NCBI GenBank assembly: GCA_905233425.1
Contig: CAJOEC010000014.1
Span: 1-53,101, forward strand
Reading direction: 5' to 3'
DNA: 53,101 bases
From: an uncultured Prevotella sp.
GTDB lineage: Bacteria; Bacteroidota; Bacteroidia; Bacteroidales; Bacteroidaceae
Shown: piece after piece, positions 45,809 to 52,572 of the stretch
Layout of the letters: each line of letters opens with the position of its first letter
How positions within the stretch are numbered: position 1 is the stretch's first letter
Made by a program: the position numbers and the translations under genes
The notes under the pieces: generated by a model
What the model was told of the DNA's origin: nothing
Databases searched by the model: none
The model's input: the letters and a program-made list of their open reading frames with translations, nothing else

Positions 45809-46990
45809 TCATTTATTATTGTCAAGTTTCTTTCCTTGCTGTAACTCAAATATGTATTTCTGGTGTTCTATCTCTGCAAGAAGTTCCTCCTTTTTGGGTA
45901 GGTAAGTCATATATTTGGCAGCAAACAATTGATTACTGTCACGCAGAATGCTATAACGTGCTAAGTCTTTGCTCGTCTCGGCGCATAAAAGCAAACCGAT
46001 TGTCGGATTGTCACCGTCGGTACATTCCAGTTCGTCGTACATGCGGATATACATGTCCATCTGACCAATGTCCTGATGAGTTATGCGCGATGTCTTCAGG
46101 TCAATGAGCAAGAAACATTTCAAAATGTAATTGTAGAAGACCAGGTCTATATAAAAATCGCCGGCATCGGTCTTGATATGCTTCTGACGTGCAACAAAAG
46201 CAAAGCCTCGTCCAAGTTCCATTATGAAATCTTTCAGGTGCTCGAGGATGGCTGTTTCAAGTTTGGTTTCAGAGAATGTAGGATTTTGAGACAATCCCAA
46301 GAATTCTGCCACTATGGGGTTCTTCATTATCTCCAATTTGTCTTTCTGGAAATCTGAAGTCTTTTGACGCATTTCTGCAATGACTTCCTGACGATTGTCC
46401 TTTGGCGTTTGTAGCAGACGATAGTAGTATTGCGAAGAAATATTGCGGTCAAGAGTACGTACGCTCCAGTTTTCTGATTCAGCTTCTCTAAGATACCAGT
46501 CTCTTGCATCTGCATCTTTCACCCGCAACAGACATTCGTAATGACTCCAAGACAAATTGGTCAGACGCGTCTGACCTTTTTGGGCAGCGGCAAAATGGTC
46601 AGACGTGTCTGACCAATTTATCTTCTCCTGTTCCATAAAAGTAACGGGAGAATTTGCTGGCTTGTCTAAAGGATTGTTGAAGGTGAGGTAAAATGAACGG
46701 AAATTCTTCAGATTAGTAATGGAAAAGCCTCTGCCAAACTCTGAAGTCAGAAACTCTGAAGCCTGCTTGATGACATACTTTCCATATTCTGCCCGTTCCT
46801 TTCCTTGCTGTTCTTGTTCAACGATACGTCGGCCTAAAAGCCAGTTGCAGATAACGATAACGCGATTGACGGCTTCATATCCCATGCGGCGAGCCGTTAT
46901 CACAATGGATTGTAAGTCGGAAAGGAACAGGTTTTCTCTGCCTTTCTGTATACCGTCCAATTTCTTATATGTTGATTCCACAGCCTTCAT
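45809..46990 (-). CDS. DUF1016 (YhcG-like) PD-(D/E)XK nuclease, paralogue A
   Basis: The protein is 393 aa from the ATG at 46990 (MKAVESTYKKLDGIQKGREN), 18 bases after the promoter; a longer frame would start inside the promoter. N-terminal DUF1016 region: IVICNWLLGRRIVEQEQQGK, YGKYVIKQASEFLTSEFGRG. After the variable segment comes LSWSHYECLLRVKDADARDW. The C-terminal nuclease has the signature DAGDFYIDLVFYNYILKCFL then LIDLKTSRI, with Asp and D-x-K in place. Family members are linked to mobile elements and restriction-like defence. Two 18-base palindromes lie in codons 125-144. Confidence 0.85.
   Translation of the reverse strand: MKAVESTYKKLDGIQKGRENLFLSDLQSIVITARRMGYEAVNRVIVICNWLLGRRIVEQEQQGKERAEYGKYVIKQASEFLTSEFGRGFSITNLKNFRSFYLTFNNPLDKPANSPVTFMEQEKINWSDTSDHFAAAQKGQTRLTNLSWSHYECLLRVKDADARDWYLREAESENWSVRTLDRNISSQYYYRLLQTPKDNRQEVIAEMRQKTSDFQKDKLEIMKNPIVAEFLGLSQNPTFSETKLETAILEHLKDFIMELGRGFAFVARQKHIKTDAGDFYIDLVFYNYILKCFLLIDLKTSRITHQDIGQMDMYIRMYDELECTDGDNPTIGLLLCAETSKDLARYSILRDSNQLFAAKYMTYLPKKEELLAEIEHQKYIFELQQGKKLDNNK
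46554..46619. repeat. Inverted pair of palindromes in DUF1016 paralogue A
   Basis: GGTCAGACGCGTCTGACC (46559-46576) is perfect; GGTCAGACGTGTCTGACC (46597-46614) has only its two central bases unpaired. With flanking AAATT and AATTT the two form inverted copies of each other. Confidence 0.9.
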
Positions 46991-47007
46991 CACGTCTATT
47001 TTTTCTG

Positions 47008-47135
47008 CAAAAGTACGACTATTCTTCGAAACAACCAAATATTCAGGCGAAAAACTGCTCCCACGCCCCCGTGGCTCCCGCAGTCATCCTCCTGTTATCT
47101 CGTTTCATATCGTTGTGTTTCATATCGTATGTCAT
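47008..47135 (-). repeat. Cassette-boundary repeat: 30-aa ORF plus promoter
   Basis: Small ORF 47043-47135 (MTYDMKHNDMKRDNRR... GATGAWEQFFA); its ATG overlaps the stop of DUF1016 paralogue B as ATGA. Promoter on the minus strand TTTG, 20 bases, TACTTTTG (47008-47039) drives paralogue A. Confidence 0.8.
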
Positions 47136-48295
47136 AAGTTGTTTTCTTTTGAGTATTCATTGTAATCGTCAGAAGAAATGTTCTTCATGAGATAGTCACG
47201 GATTTCGTCCTCCGTCGGCAGTTGAAGCCGGTATTTGCTGACGAAGAGATTATCAGACAGTCCTTCCGTAGCATAGCGGACAGTGGTCTCGCCATAGTCA
47301 GTACAGAGGAGCAATCCTATAGGAGGATTGTCATCATTCTGCATGACCTCGTGCCTGTAATAATTCAGGTAAAGATTCAGCTGTGAGGCGTATTCATGGC
47401 GGAAACGGTCAATCTTCAAGTCCACGATGACATGGCATTTCAAAATGCGGTGGTAGAAGATCAGGTCGGCCTTGAAATAGTCCTGGTCTATAAGTATGCG
47501 CTTCTGTCGGGCTTCGAAGCAGAATCCGCAGCCCATTTCAAGCAGGAACTGCTGAAGGTGGTTCAGAATGGCGGTTTCCAGCTTTGTTTCTGTGAATACA
47601 TCTCGCGACTGTAGGCCGAGGAATTCCAATGTGACGGGGTCTCTGAGGATATCACGCGGTTTTATCTCTTCGGAATTGCCAAGTGTGTATTGATTCAGTG
47701 CCAATTTGTCCTTGGACAGCCCCATCCTTTCAAAATAGAGGGAAGATACCTGTCGGTCAAGTTCCTTCACGGTCCAGCATCCCCGAATGGTCTCCTGCTC
47801 GTAGAAAGCACGTTTGAGAGGATTGCTTATATTTGAGAGATAAATCAGATGGGTGGCTGAAAGTCTATAGAAAAGACGGTCGGCAGGTGTCTGCCATTGT
47901 TCTGCCTCCAATTTGGCGGTTGGCAACCGCAATATTCCATTTATTTGAATATCAATTGGTTGTGATTTTGCGGTTGGCAACCGCAATATGTTTTGCAGGT
48001 CGTTCTTAATGTATTCTATGATTATCTCAGCAAGTTGAGGATAAACAGTATATGTAAGTCTGAACTCATAGAGTCGGCGTTCACCTAATCCGCGTCTATT
48101 GAGTTGTTTTGCGAGTTTTCTTAACAGTTCGTCCCCATACTTGGCCCGGTCTTCTCCATGCTGCTCGAACTCCACGATATAACAGCCCACAAGCCAGTTG
48201 CGTGCCGTCAGAGAGAGATTGACGGCATGTGCTGCTTGCGCCTGAAGCACATCCTGCACGTTGTTTATATTTCCTACTAGCGTTTCAAAGGTCAT
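47132..48295 (-). CDS. DUF1016 (YhcG-like) PD-(D/E)XK nuclease, paralogue B
   Basis: 387 aa. N-terminal region LTARNWLVGCYIVEFEQHGE and LAKQLNRRGLGERRLYEFRL; then the variable segment with a duplicated ILRLPTAK; then RLSATHLIYLSNISNPLKRA; then the nuclease core DQDYFKADLIFYHRILKCHV followed by IVDLKIDRF, with Asp and D-x-K. The direct duplication ILRLPTAK comes from two copies of one palindromic DNA unit. It is preceded by a full boundary repeat and promoter. Substrate unknown. Confidence 0.85.
   Translation of the reverse strand: MTFETLVGNINNVQDVLQAQAAHAVNLSLTARNWLVGCYIVEFEQHGEDRAKYGDELLRKLAKQLNRRGLGERRLYEFRLTYTVYPQLAEIIIEYIKNDLQNILRLPTAKSQPIDIQINGILRLPTAKLEAEQWQTPADRLFYRLSATHLIYLSNISNPLKRAFYEQETIRGCWTVKELDRQVSSLYFERMGLSKDKLALNQYTLGNSEEIKPRDILRDPVTLEFLGLQSRDVFTETKLETAILNHLQQFLLEMGCGFCFEARQKRILIDQDYFKADLIFYHRILKCHVIVDLKIDRFRHEYASQLNLYLNYYRHEVMQNDDNPPIGLLLCTDYGETTVRYATEGLSDNLFVSKYRLQLPTEDEIRDYLMKNISSDDYNEYSKENNL
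47916..47989. repeat. Direct pair of palindromes in DUF1016 paralogue B
   Basis: GCGGTTGGCAACCGC at 47916-47930 and 47970-47984, each followed by AATAT; arms of 7 around one G. The second extends to 19 bases (TTGC...GCAA). Confidence 0.9.
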
Positions 48296-48315
48296 CGTGA
48301 TATACTTTTCTTTGG

Positions 48316-48524
48316 CAAAATTACAACAATTCTACGAAATGACCAAATATTCATGCGAAAATCCATTCCCACGCCCCCGTGGCTCCCCCTGTCACCATTA
48401 CCATTAGTAGCAGAAGCATGCGCAGCAGATGGCCGCAGCCGGCATGATGCCCGCGTGTTGTAAACATAGTATCTCTCCTCCCGTTATTCCGTTTCATATC
48501 GTTGTGTTTCATATCGTGTGTCAT
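48316..48524 (-). repeat. Cassette-boundary repeat: 57-aa ORF plus promoter (long form)
   Basis: Small ORF 48351-48524: MTHDMKHNDMKRNNGRRDT, then MFTTRGHHAGCGHLLRMLLL and GATGAWEWIFA, a signal-peptide-like profile. Promoter TTTG, 20 bases, TAATTTTG (48316-48347, minus) drives DUF1016 paralogue B. Confidence 0.8.
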
Positions 48525-48531
48525 ATTGATA

Positions 48532-49719
48532 CTAATTATTATGTTTGAGGTCTATTTCTTTTATTGCATTATTCAGCCATTGTGCAAGTTCCTTTTTGGG
48601 TGGTAATTCTAGTAAGTACTTGCTTATAAACAACTGCTGGTCCATTCCCGCTGTAGCATATTCCACCTGTTCATTGCCCATTTCCGTACAAAGCAAAATA
48701 CCGACAGGTGGATTGTCATCAGAAAGCATGAAATTCTTTTTGAAGTAGGCTACATACATATTTAGCTGAGCCAAGTCTGAATAATTGAATTTATGAGATT
48801 TCAACTCTATAATGACATGGCATTTCAGGATTCTATGATAAAACACCAAATCGCAATAGAAATACTCATCATCAATGAGCAACCGCTTTTGCCGTGCCTC
48901 GAAGCAGAACCCTTGGCCAAGTTCAAGGAGATATTCTTGAAGGTGATTCATAATAGCCTGCTCCAAATCGGTCTCTTCAACAACGTCTCTCTCCTTTAGT
49001 CCCAGGAACTCATAGACGTGTGGCGACCTTACTATGTTGGAGAGCGTAAGGTGCTCTGATTGCTGCTGAATTTGAGCACTCATCTTTTCGGGTGATGCCG
49101 ACAGGGCCGTCCGCTCGTAATAGTTGGTGTCAATCTGGCGTTTTAGTTCGCGGAAGCTCCATGTTCCCTTAATGCACTCTACTTCGTAGAACGTACGCTT
49201 AACAACATCCTTAATGGGGAATAATAGCGTAAGATGGGAATAAGGCATTTTTCTGAAAATGGTTTCTGGATGCAATTGGCCAAACACTGCTTGGCCAATT
49301 CCTTGAGAAGCGCCAGGAGCGTCTTCGTTAATAAATTGGCCAAGCAGTGTTTGGCCAATTGAGTGTGGCAAAGATTCTATGATGTCTTTTTTGTTGGCTA
49401 TATAGTTTCTTATAGGCTCAGACAACAGAGGGAATTCCTGATAGAACTGCCGGTAAAGTTTCAAGTTTCCGTATGACAAGGAAGAAATTTTCAGTTCCTT
49501 TGCAAGTGTTTGCAGGACACGGGAACCATACTGGGCACGGTCGTTTCCCATCTGCTCATAATTGAACAGATAATAGCCGATAAGCCAATTCCGTGCTGTC
49601 AGGTTGCGATTGACAGCCTTGGCCGTCTCTTCTTTGAACAGTTGGTCAATTATTTGTATTGAATTGGCTAACTTCAAGAAATCGCTTTCCTCTGTTATTG
49701 TCATCATCTGTTTGTTCAT
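48532..49719 (-). CDS. DUF1016 (YhcG-like) PD-(D/E)XK nuclease, paralogue C
   Basis: 395 aa. N-terminal region LTARNWLIGYYLFNYEQMGN and LAKELKISSLSYGNLKLYRQ; variable segment with IGQTLLGQF and IGQAVFGQL; MPYSHLTLLFPIKDVVKRTF; nuclease core DDEYFYCDLVFYHRILKCHV then IIELKSHKF, with Asp and E-x-K. It and paralogue B are closest to each other in the nuclease half, while the segment around residues 115-150 shares nothing. Promoter in the boundary repeat upstream. Confidence 0.85.
   Translation of the reverse strand: MNKQMMTITEESDFLKLANSIQIIDQLFKEETAKAVNRNLTARNWLIGYYLFNYEQMGNDRAQYGSRVLQTLAKELKISSLSYGNLKLYRQFYQEFPLLSEPIRNYIANKKDIIESLPHSIGQTLLGQFINEDAPGASQGIGQAVFGQLHPETIFRKMPYSHLTLLFPIKDVVKRTFYEVECIKGTWSFRELKRQIDTNYYERTALSASPEKMSAQIQQQSEHLTLSNIVRSPHVYEFLGLKERDVVEETDLEQAIMNHLQEYLLELGQGFCFEARQKRLLIDDEYFYCDLVFYHRILKCHVIIELKSHKFNYSDLAQLNMYVAYFKKNFMLSDDNPPVGILLCTEMGNEQVEYATAGMDQQLFISKYLLELPPKKELAQWLNNAIKEIDLKHNN
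49274..49360. repeat. Inverted pair of palindromes in DUF1016 paralogue C
   Basis: AATTGGCCAA and TTGGCCAATT around ACACTGC (49274-49300); the same 27 bases recur as an exact reverse complement at 49334-49360. Confidence 0.92.
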
Positions 49720-49748
49720 CTTACAATGTCATTCCATTCCTTGCGTTG

Positions 49749-49954
49749 CAAAAATACGACATTTCTCCGAAATGACCAAATATTCAAGTGAAAAATTGCT
49801 CCCACGCCCCCGTGGCTCCTGCGGTCATCATCACCAGGAGCAGGAGCGTGCGCAGCAGCTGGCCGTAGCCGGCATGATGCCCGCGTGTTGTAAACATAGT
49901 GTCTCTCCTCCCGTTATTCCGTTTCATGTCGTTGTGTTTCATATCGTGTGTCAT
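49749..49954 (-). repeat. Cassette-boundary repeat: 56-aa ORF plus promoter (long form)
   Basis: Small ORF 49784-49954 (MTHDMKHNDMKRNNGRRDT, then MFTTRGHHAGYGQLLRTLLL, ending GATGAWEQFFT). Promoter TTTG, 20 bases, TATTTTTG (49749-49780, minus) drives DUF1016 paralogue C. Confidence 0.8.
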
Positions 49955-49975
49955 ATTTTTCTTCGTTAAATGTTT

Positions 49976-50425
49976 TTATACGGTATCACTCAAAAAAGCC
50001 AAAGGGGTAACCACTCTCACAGGGTCATCTTCTCCCAAAGGATAATCAGACGTGTTAAACGTAACTAACACATTGCAGCCGACCTTCTTAGCGAGTTCGT
50101 ACTGACAACCGTCCTCAATATCCTTGAATTGTGCGTTCATCACGCCCCTCAACAAACTTTCTCCATCATGCTCAGCCACGGCCACAGTCCTTAAAATCCG
50201 TTCCATAATGTCCCGCAATGCCTTGACCCTACTCGCGCCTCTCAGACTCGTCTCTTTCCTCAGCACCTTGTCTGTCAAAAACACTATCGTATAGAAACTG
50301 CCAACAGACATATACAAGTCATCACCATCCCTATGTAAGCGTTCAAACAGACGCTGGGCTGTGACGTACTCCTCACGAACCGTGAAATACTCCAGAATGA
50401 CGTTTGTGTCCAAGAAAACTTTCAT
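49976..50425 (-). CDS. PIN-domain toxin (VapC-like)
   Basis: This 149-aa protein begins MKVFLDTNVILEYFTVREEY, with the first catalytic Asp in LDTN, has the second acidic cluster in AQFKDIEDGCQYELAKK and the late NTSDYPLG, all as in PIN-domain RNases. The toxin would cut RNA. Its ATG overlaps the antitoxin stop as ATGA, so the two genes are translationally coupled. Confidence 0.85.
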   Translation of the reverse strand: MKVFLDTNVILEYFTVREEYVTAQRLFERLHRDGDDLYMSVGSFYTIVFLTDKVLRKETSLRGASRVKALRDIMERILRTVAVAEHDGESLLRGVMNAQFKDIEDGCQYELAKKVGCNVLVTFNTSDYPLGEDDPVRVVTPLAFLSDTV

Positions 50426-50730
50426 ACTCCGTATTTTTCTAACATAGCTTCCTCACGTAACTCCTCCCAGGAAAAGTTTCCCTTCGGCTGTCCCAATATG
50501 CCGCCCATCTTGAAGAAAGCATCAGGATCATCTTTCAACGAATCAAGCCGCTCCACAAGTTTCAGCGTCTCTGCTTCTTTAACTTTCTGCGACTCCCGTT
50601 CTTCGGCATAGTCCTCCATTGCCTGTTTCAATACTCTTTCTATCCAGAGCTGCATGGCATTATTGCCTGTGAAGTGAGGCTTGACCCTCCGCATCACATT
50701 ATCATCTATTCTAACATTCAGCGTACACAT
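50422..50730 (-). CDS. Antitoxin partner of the PIN toxin
   Basis: 102 aa. The N-terminus MCTLNVRIDDNVMRRVKPHF looks like a ribbon-helix-helix-type DNA-binding start; a charged helix follows (EDYAEERESQKVKEAETLKL), and the tail GNFSWEELREEAMLEKYGV is typical of toxin-binding ends. It probably neutralises the PIN protein and represses the operon from the promoter at 50753-50784. Confidence 0.75.
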   Translation of the reverse strand: MCTLNVRIDDNVMRRVKPHFTGNNAMQLWIERVLKQAMEDYAEERESQKVKEAETLKLVERLDSLKDDPDAFFKMGGILGQPKGNFSWEELREEAMLEKYGV

Positions 50731-50752
50731 ATTCTTCCCATATTAAATTGTG

Positions 50753-50958
50753 CAAAATTACAACTATTTACCGAAACGACCAAATAATCAGGCGAGAAAT
50801 TGCTCCCACGCCCCCGTGGCTCCCCCAGACATCATCACCATAATCAGGAGCATGCGCAGCAGATAGCCGTAGCCGGCATGATGCCCGCGTGTTGTAAACA
50901 TAGTGTCTCTCCTCCCGTTATTCCGTTTCATATCGTTGTGTGTCATATCGTGTGTCAT
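50753..50958 (-). repeat. Cassette-boundary repeat: 56-aa ORF plus promoter (long form)
   Basis: Small ORF 50788-50958 (MTHDMTHNDMKRNNGRRDT, then MFTTRGHHAGYGYLLRMLLI, ending GATGAWEQFLA). Promoter TTTG, 20 bases, TAATTTTG (50753-50784, minus) drives the antitoxin/PIN pair. Confidence 0.8.
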
Positions 50959-50965
50959 GTGGTTA

Positions 50966-51289
50966 TTATTCAAATTTCATTCGTTTCAATTTAACGGGAT
51001 TCATTCTCATGTCCCAAATATAGTCAATATAGACTGTGTCGTTTTCAGAATCGTAATAATGAATGAGCTTGAAATTCTTCATGATTATTGCTCCGCGATA
51101 CGTCTTTCCTCTGTGAGCGAGCAGCGGTTCTGGGGTAAATGATTCAGGAAGCATAGCCATTCTCGACTCTATACGAAGGATGTCATTGTACCAATTGCTG
51201 ACGGCTTTTCGGCCAAACTCATTCAGTGCATAGTCAATATGTTCCTCCAACAATAGAGAGGCTTTTTCGCGCCATACTACCTTAGCCAT
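50966..51289 (-). CDS. RelE/ParE-like toxin
   Basis: The protein is 107 aa from the ATG at 51289 (MAKVVWREKASLLLEEHIDY). Helix pair then strands LLAHRGKTYRGAIIMKNFKL, IHYYDSENDTVYIDYIWDMR fit the RelE/ParE fold: basic Arg in the middle and an end IDYIWDMRMNP. The start lies 13 bases inside the antitoxin gene. Confidence 0.8.
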   Translation of the reverse strand: MAKVVWREKASLLLEEHIDYALNEFGRKAVSNWYNDILRIESRMAMLPESFTPEPLLAHRGKTYRGAIIMKNFKLIHYYDSENDTVYIDYIWDMRMNPVKLKRMKFE

Positions 51290-51546
51290 GGGTACTTGCT
51301 TTCTAAGCGTGTATGGAATTCTACAGGCGTAATCCATTTGGACGGGTCGTTGCGTTCTGCATCGGCCTCGTCAAGTGCAAGTTCCAGTTCCTCTAACGTT
51401 CTTGCATAGCCAAAATCTTTCCCTTGAAAATTGCAGTCAATCTCCATTTCCTTATCACTTGAGGGATAATAATTCAATGCATATCCCGCCATGGGTTCAC
51501 TGGCTACGCCAACAGCCATCTCGTCATCTCGAATATCTTCGCTCAT
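51277..51546 (-). CDS. Antitoxin-like partner of the RelE/ParE toxin
   Basis: The protein is 89 aa from the ATG at 51546 (MSEDIRDDEMAVGVASEPMA). It is acidic and ends WITPVEFHTRLESKYPWLR. No DNA-binding motif is clear. Overlap with the toxin gene and the promoter just upstream support an antitoxin role; the family was not recognised. Confidence 0.65.
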   Translation of the reverse strand: MSEDIRDDEMAVGVASEPMAGYALNYYPSSDKEMEIDCNFQGKDFGYARTLEELELALDEADAERNDPSKWITPVEFHTRLESKYPWLR

Positions 51547-51569
51547 AATGATTATGTTTTTGTTTTGTG

Positions 51570-51697
51570 CAAAATTACAACTATTAACCGAAACGGCCAA
51601 ATATTCAGGCGAAAATCTGCACCTACGCCCTTATGGCTCCCCCATTCGTCCTCCCGTTATTCCGTTTCATGTCGTTGTGTTTCATATCGTGCGTCAT
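51570..51697 (-). repeat. Cassette-boundary repeat with broken small ORF plus promoter
   Basis: Small ORF 51623-51697 (MTHDMKHNDMKRNNGRTNGG, then AIRA) ends early: the Trp codon of the usual AWEQ is TAG here. Promoter TTTG, 20 bases, TAATTTTG (51570-51601, minus) drives the antitoxin/toxin pair. Confidence 0.75.
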
Positions 51698-51763
51698 ATA
51701 TAATTCGTTTAATTCGTTCAATTCGTTGTTCTTGTTATATTTTGTTAATTCCTTGTGGTGATA

Positions 51764-51795
51764 TTTGGTTTGTATCGAATTATTGCTTACCTTTG
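51764..51795 (+). promoter_or_regulatory. Promoter of small RNA copy 2
   Basis: TTTG (51764-51767), 20 bases, TACCTTTG (51788-51795). Confidence 0.8.
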
Positions 51796-51801
51796 CAGTG
51801 T

Positions 51802-51844
51802 TGATTCCCATCAGCCCCTGACGCAAGTCAAGCTGGTGGGTTTA
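51802..51844 (+). ncRNA. Short structured RNA next to truncated Abi, copy 2
   Basis: The hairpin (51807-51840) is base-for-base identical to copy 1: outer stem CCCATCAGC/GCTGGTGGG, inner TGAC/GTCA, GCAA tetraloop. Its end touches the stop of the shortened Abi gene. The 40 bases upstream of the promoter are also conserved. Confidence 0.6.
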
Positions 51845-52189
51845 GATTTCTGCTAAAAGTTTTGTATGTGTATAAGCTTGTTCATGTACAAGTTTCTGAT
51901 AGGCATACAGGATAATGTCATACGTCTTATGTGTATTCCTTATTGTGAAGATTCCGTTTGGCAATATGGAGTCTTTCAGCCTGTCGTTTCCAAAGCGATT
52001 AATCAAAATCACATTTATGGCATTGCGTAATGACACCTCAAAACAACTAATGATGGTAAACATTTCCTGTGATAGCCGCAAATTATATCGATACAGTGCC
52101 ATGGCCTTGCGGGTATTGCCCCCGCAAGCCTGCACATAACGTGTCAGTCGTTCTTCGGATATAATCTGTCCAAATGTCTTGCATCTCAT
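51842..52189 (-). pseudogene. Truncated Abi-family paralogue
   Basis: 115 aa that align with residues 1-115 of the 42695 Abi protein (GRIISEERLTRYVQACGGNT-like start, LRNAIN, HTKLLAEI) and then stop. The second HEPN motif (RNRIAH) is lost, and the His of the first is Val (RNAINV). The RNA next to the 3' end is kept. It is either a dead remnant or a binding-only form. Confidence 0.75.
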
Positions 52190-52206
52190 ATCTTTTTCTC
52201 AATTCA

Positions 52207-52238
52207 TTTGGCGGTTTCAAATAAAATGCCTACCTTTG
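52207..52238 (+). promoter_or_regulatory. Promoter of a third small RNA
   Basis: TTTG (52207-52210), 20 bases, TACCTTTG (52231-52238), divergent from the truncated Abi gene. Confidence 0.75.
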
Positions 52239-52245
52239 CATCCGT

Positions 52246-52321
52246 AATGCTTGGTAAAGCCTCTGTCTCGACACGTAACCAAGTTTCTGAACACCCGCTG
52301 GCTTTCGAGTCAGCGGGTTTT
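52246..52321 (+). ncRNA. Candidate small RNA with two stem-loops and terminator
   Basis: From about 52246: stem CTTGGT (52250-52255) with ACCAAG (52278-52283), then ACCCGCTG (52293-52300) with CAGCGGGT (52311-52318) closed over CT-TTCG-AG, and a short T run. No ORF. Not similar in sequence to copies 1 and 2 but similar in promoter and ending. Confidence 0.55.
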
Positions 52322-52329
52322 ATGGTGTC

Positions 52330-52382
52330 CCATCCCCACTCATCTCGTTATTCCGTTTCATGTCGTTGTGTGTCACATTTCG
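52330..52382 (-). repeat. Degenerate cassette-boundary repeat
   Basis: Keeps CGTTATTCCGTTTCATGTCG and TTGTGTGTCA from the boundary consensus, but the leader ORF is closed by a stop after the first codon. No promoter of the usual form is adjacent. Confidence 0.6.
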
Positions 52383-52444
52383 TTACATAGGTTTTTGTCT
52401 GTTGATGTTTCAATTGTCTTCACGCGCATACGCGATAAATCATG

Positions 52445-52475
52445 CAAAATTACTGTATTTTCATGAAACAGCAAA
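52445..52475 (-). promoter_or_regulatory. Orphan promoter, second copy of the 27459 promoter
   Basis: TTTG, 19 bases, TAATTTTG on the minus strand. With flanks GCGCATACGCG and the hairpin at 52495 it matches 27430-27540, but no gene follows it. Confidence 0.7.
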
Positions 52476-52494
52476 ACTTTTAACACAAAATAAT

Positions 52495-52521
52495 GCAGGA
52501 AAGTGATTTTCCTGCCTTTTT
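52495..52521. terminator. Terminator hairpin, second copy of the 27507 hairpin
   Basis: GCAGGAAA / TTTTCCTGC with a short GTGA loop, followed by CTTTTT on the plus strand. Confidence 0.7.
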
Positions 52522-52572
52522 ACGGTTTGTCCAGTGCCAGCACTAACATTGGCATTATACAAACTTTGTGGA

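Noticed and set aside
44588..51697. Integron cassette array
   Set aside because: The repeats lack an attC-like imperfect fold, no integrase gene is in the window, and the repeats carry promoters.
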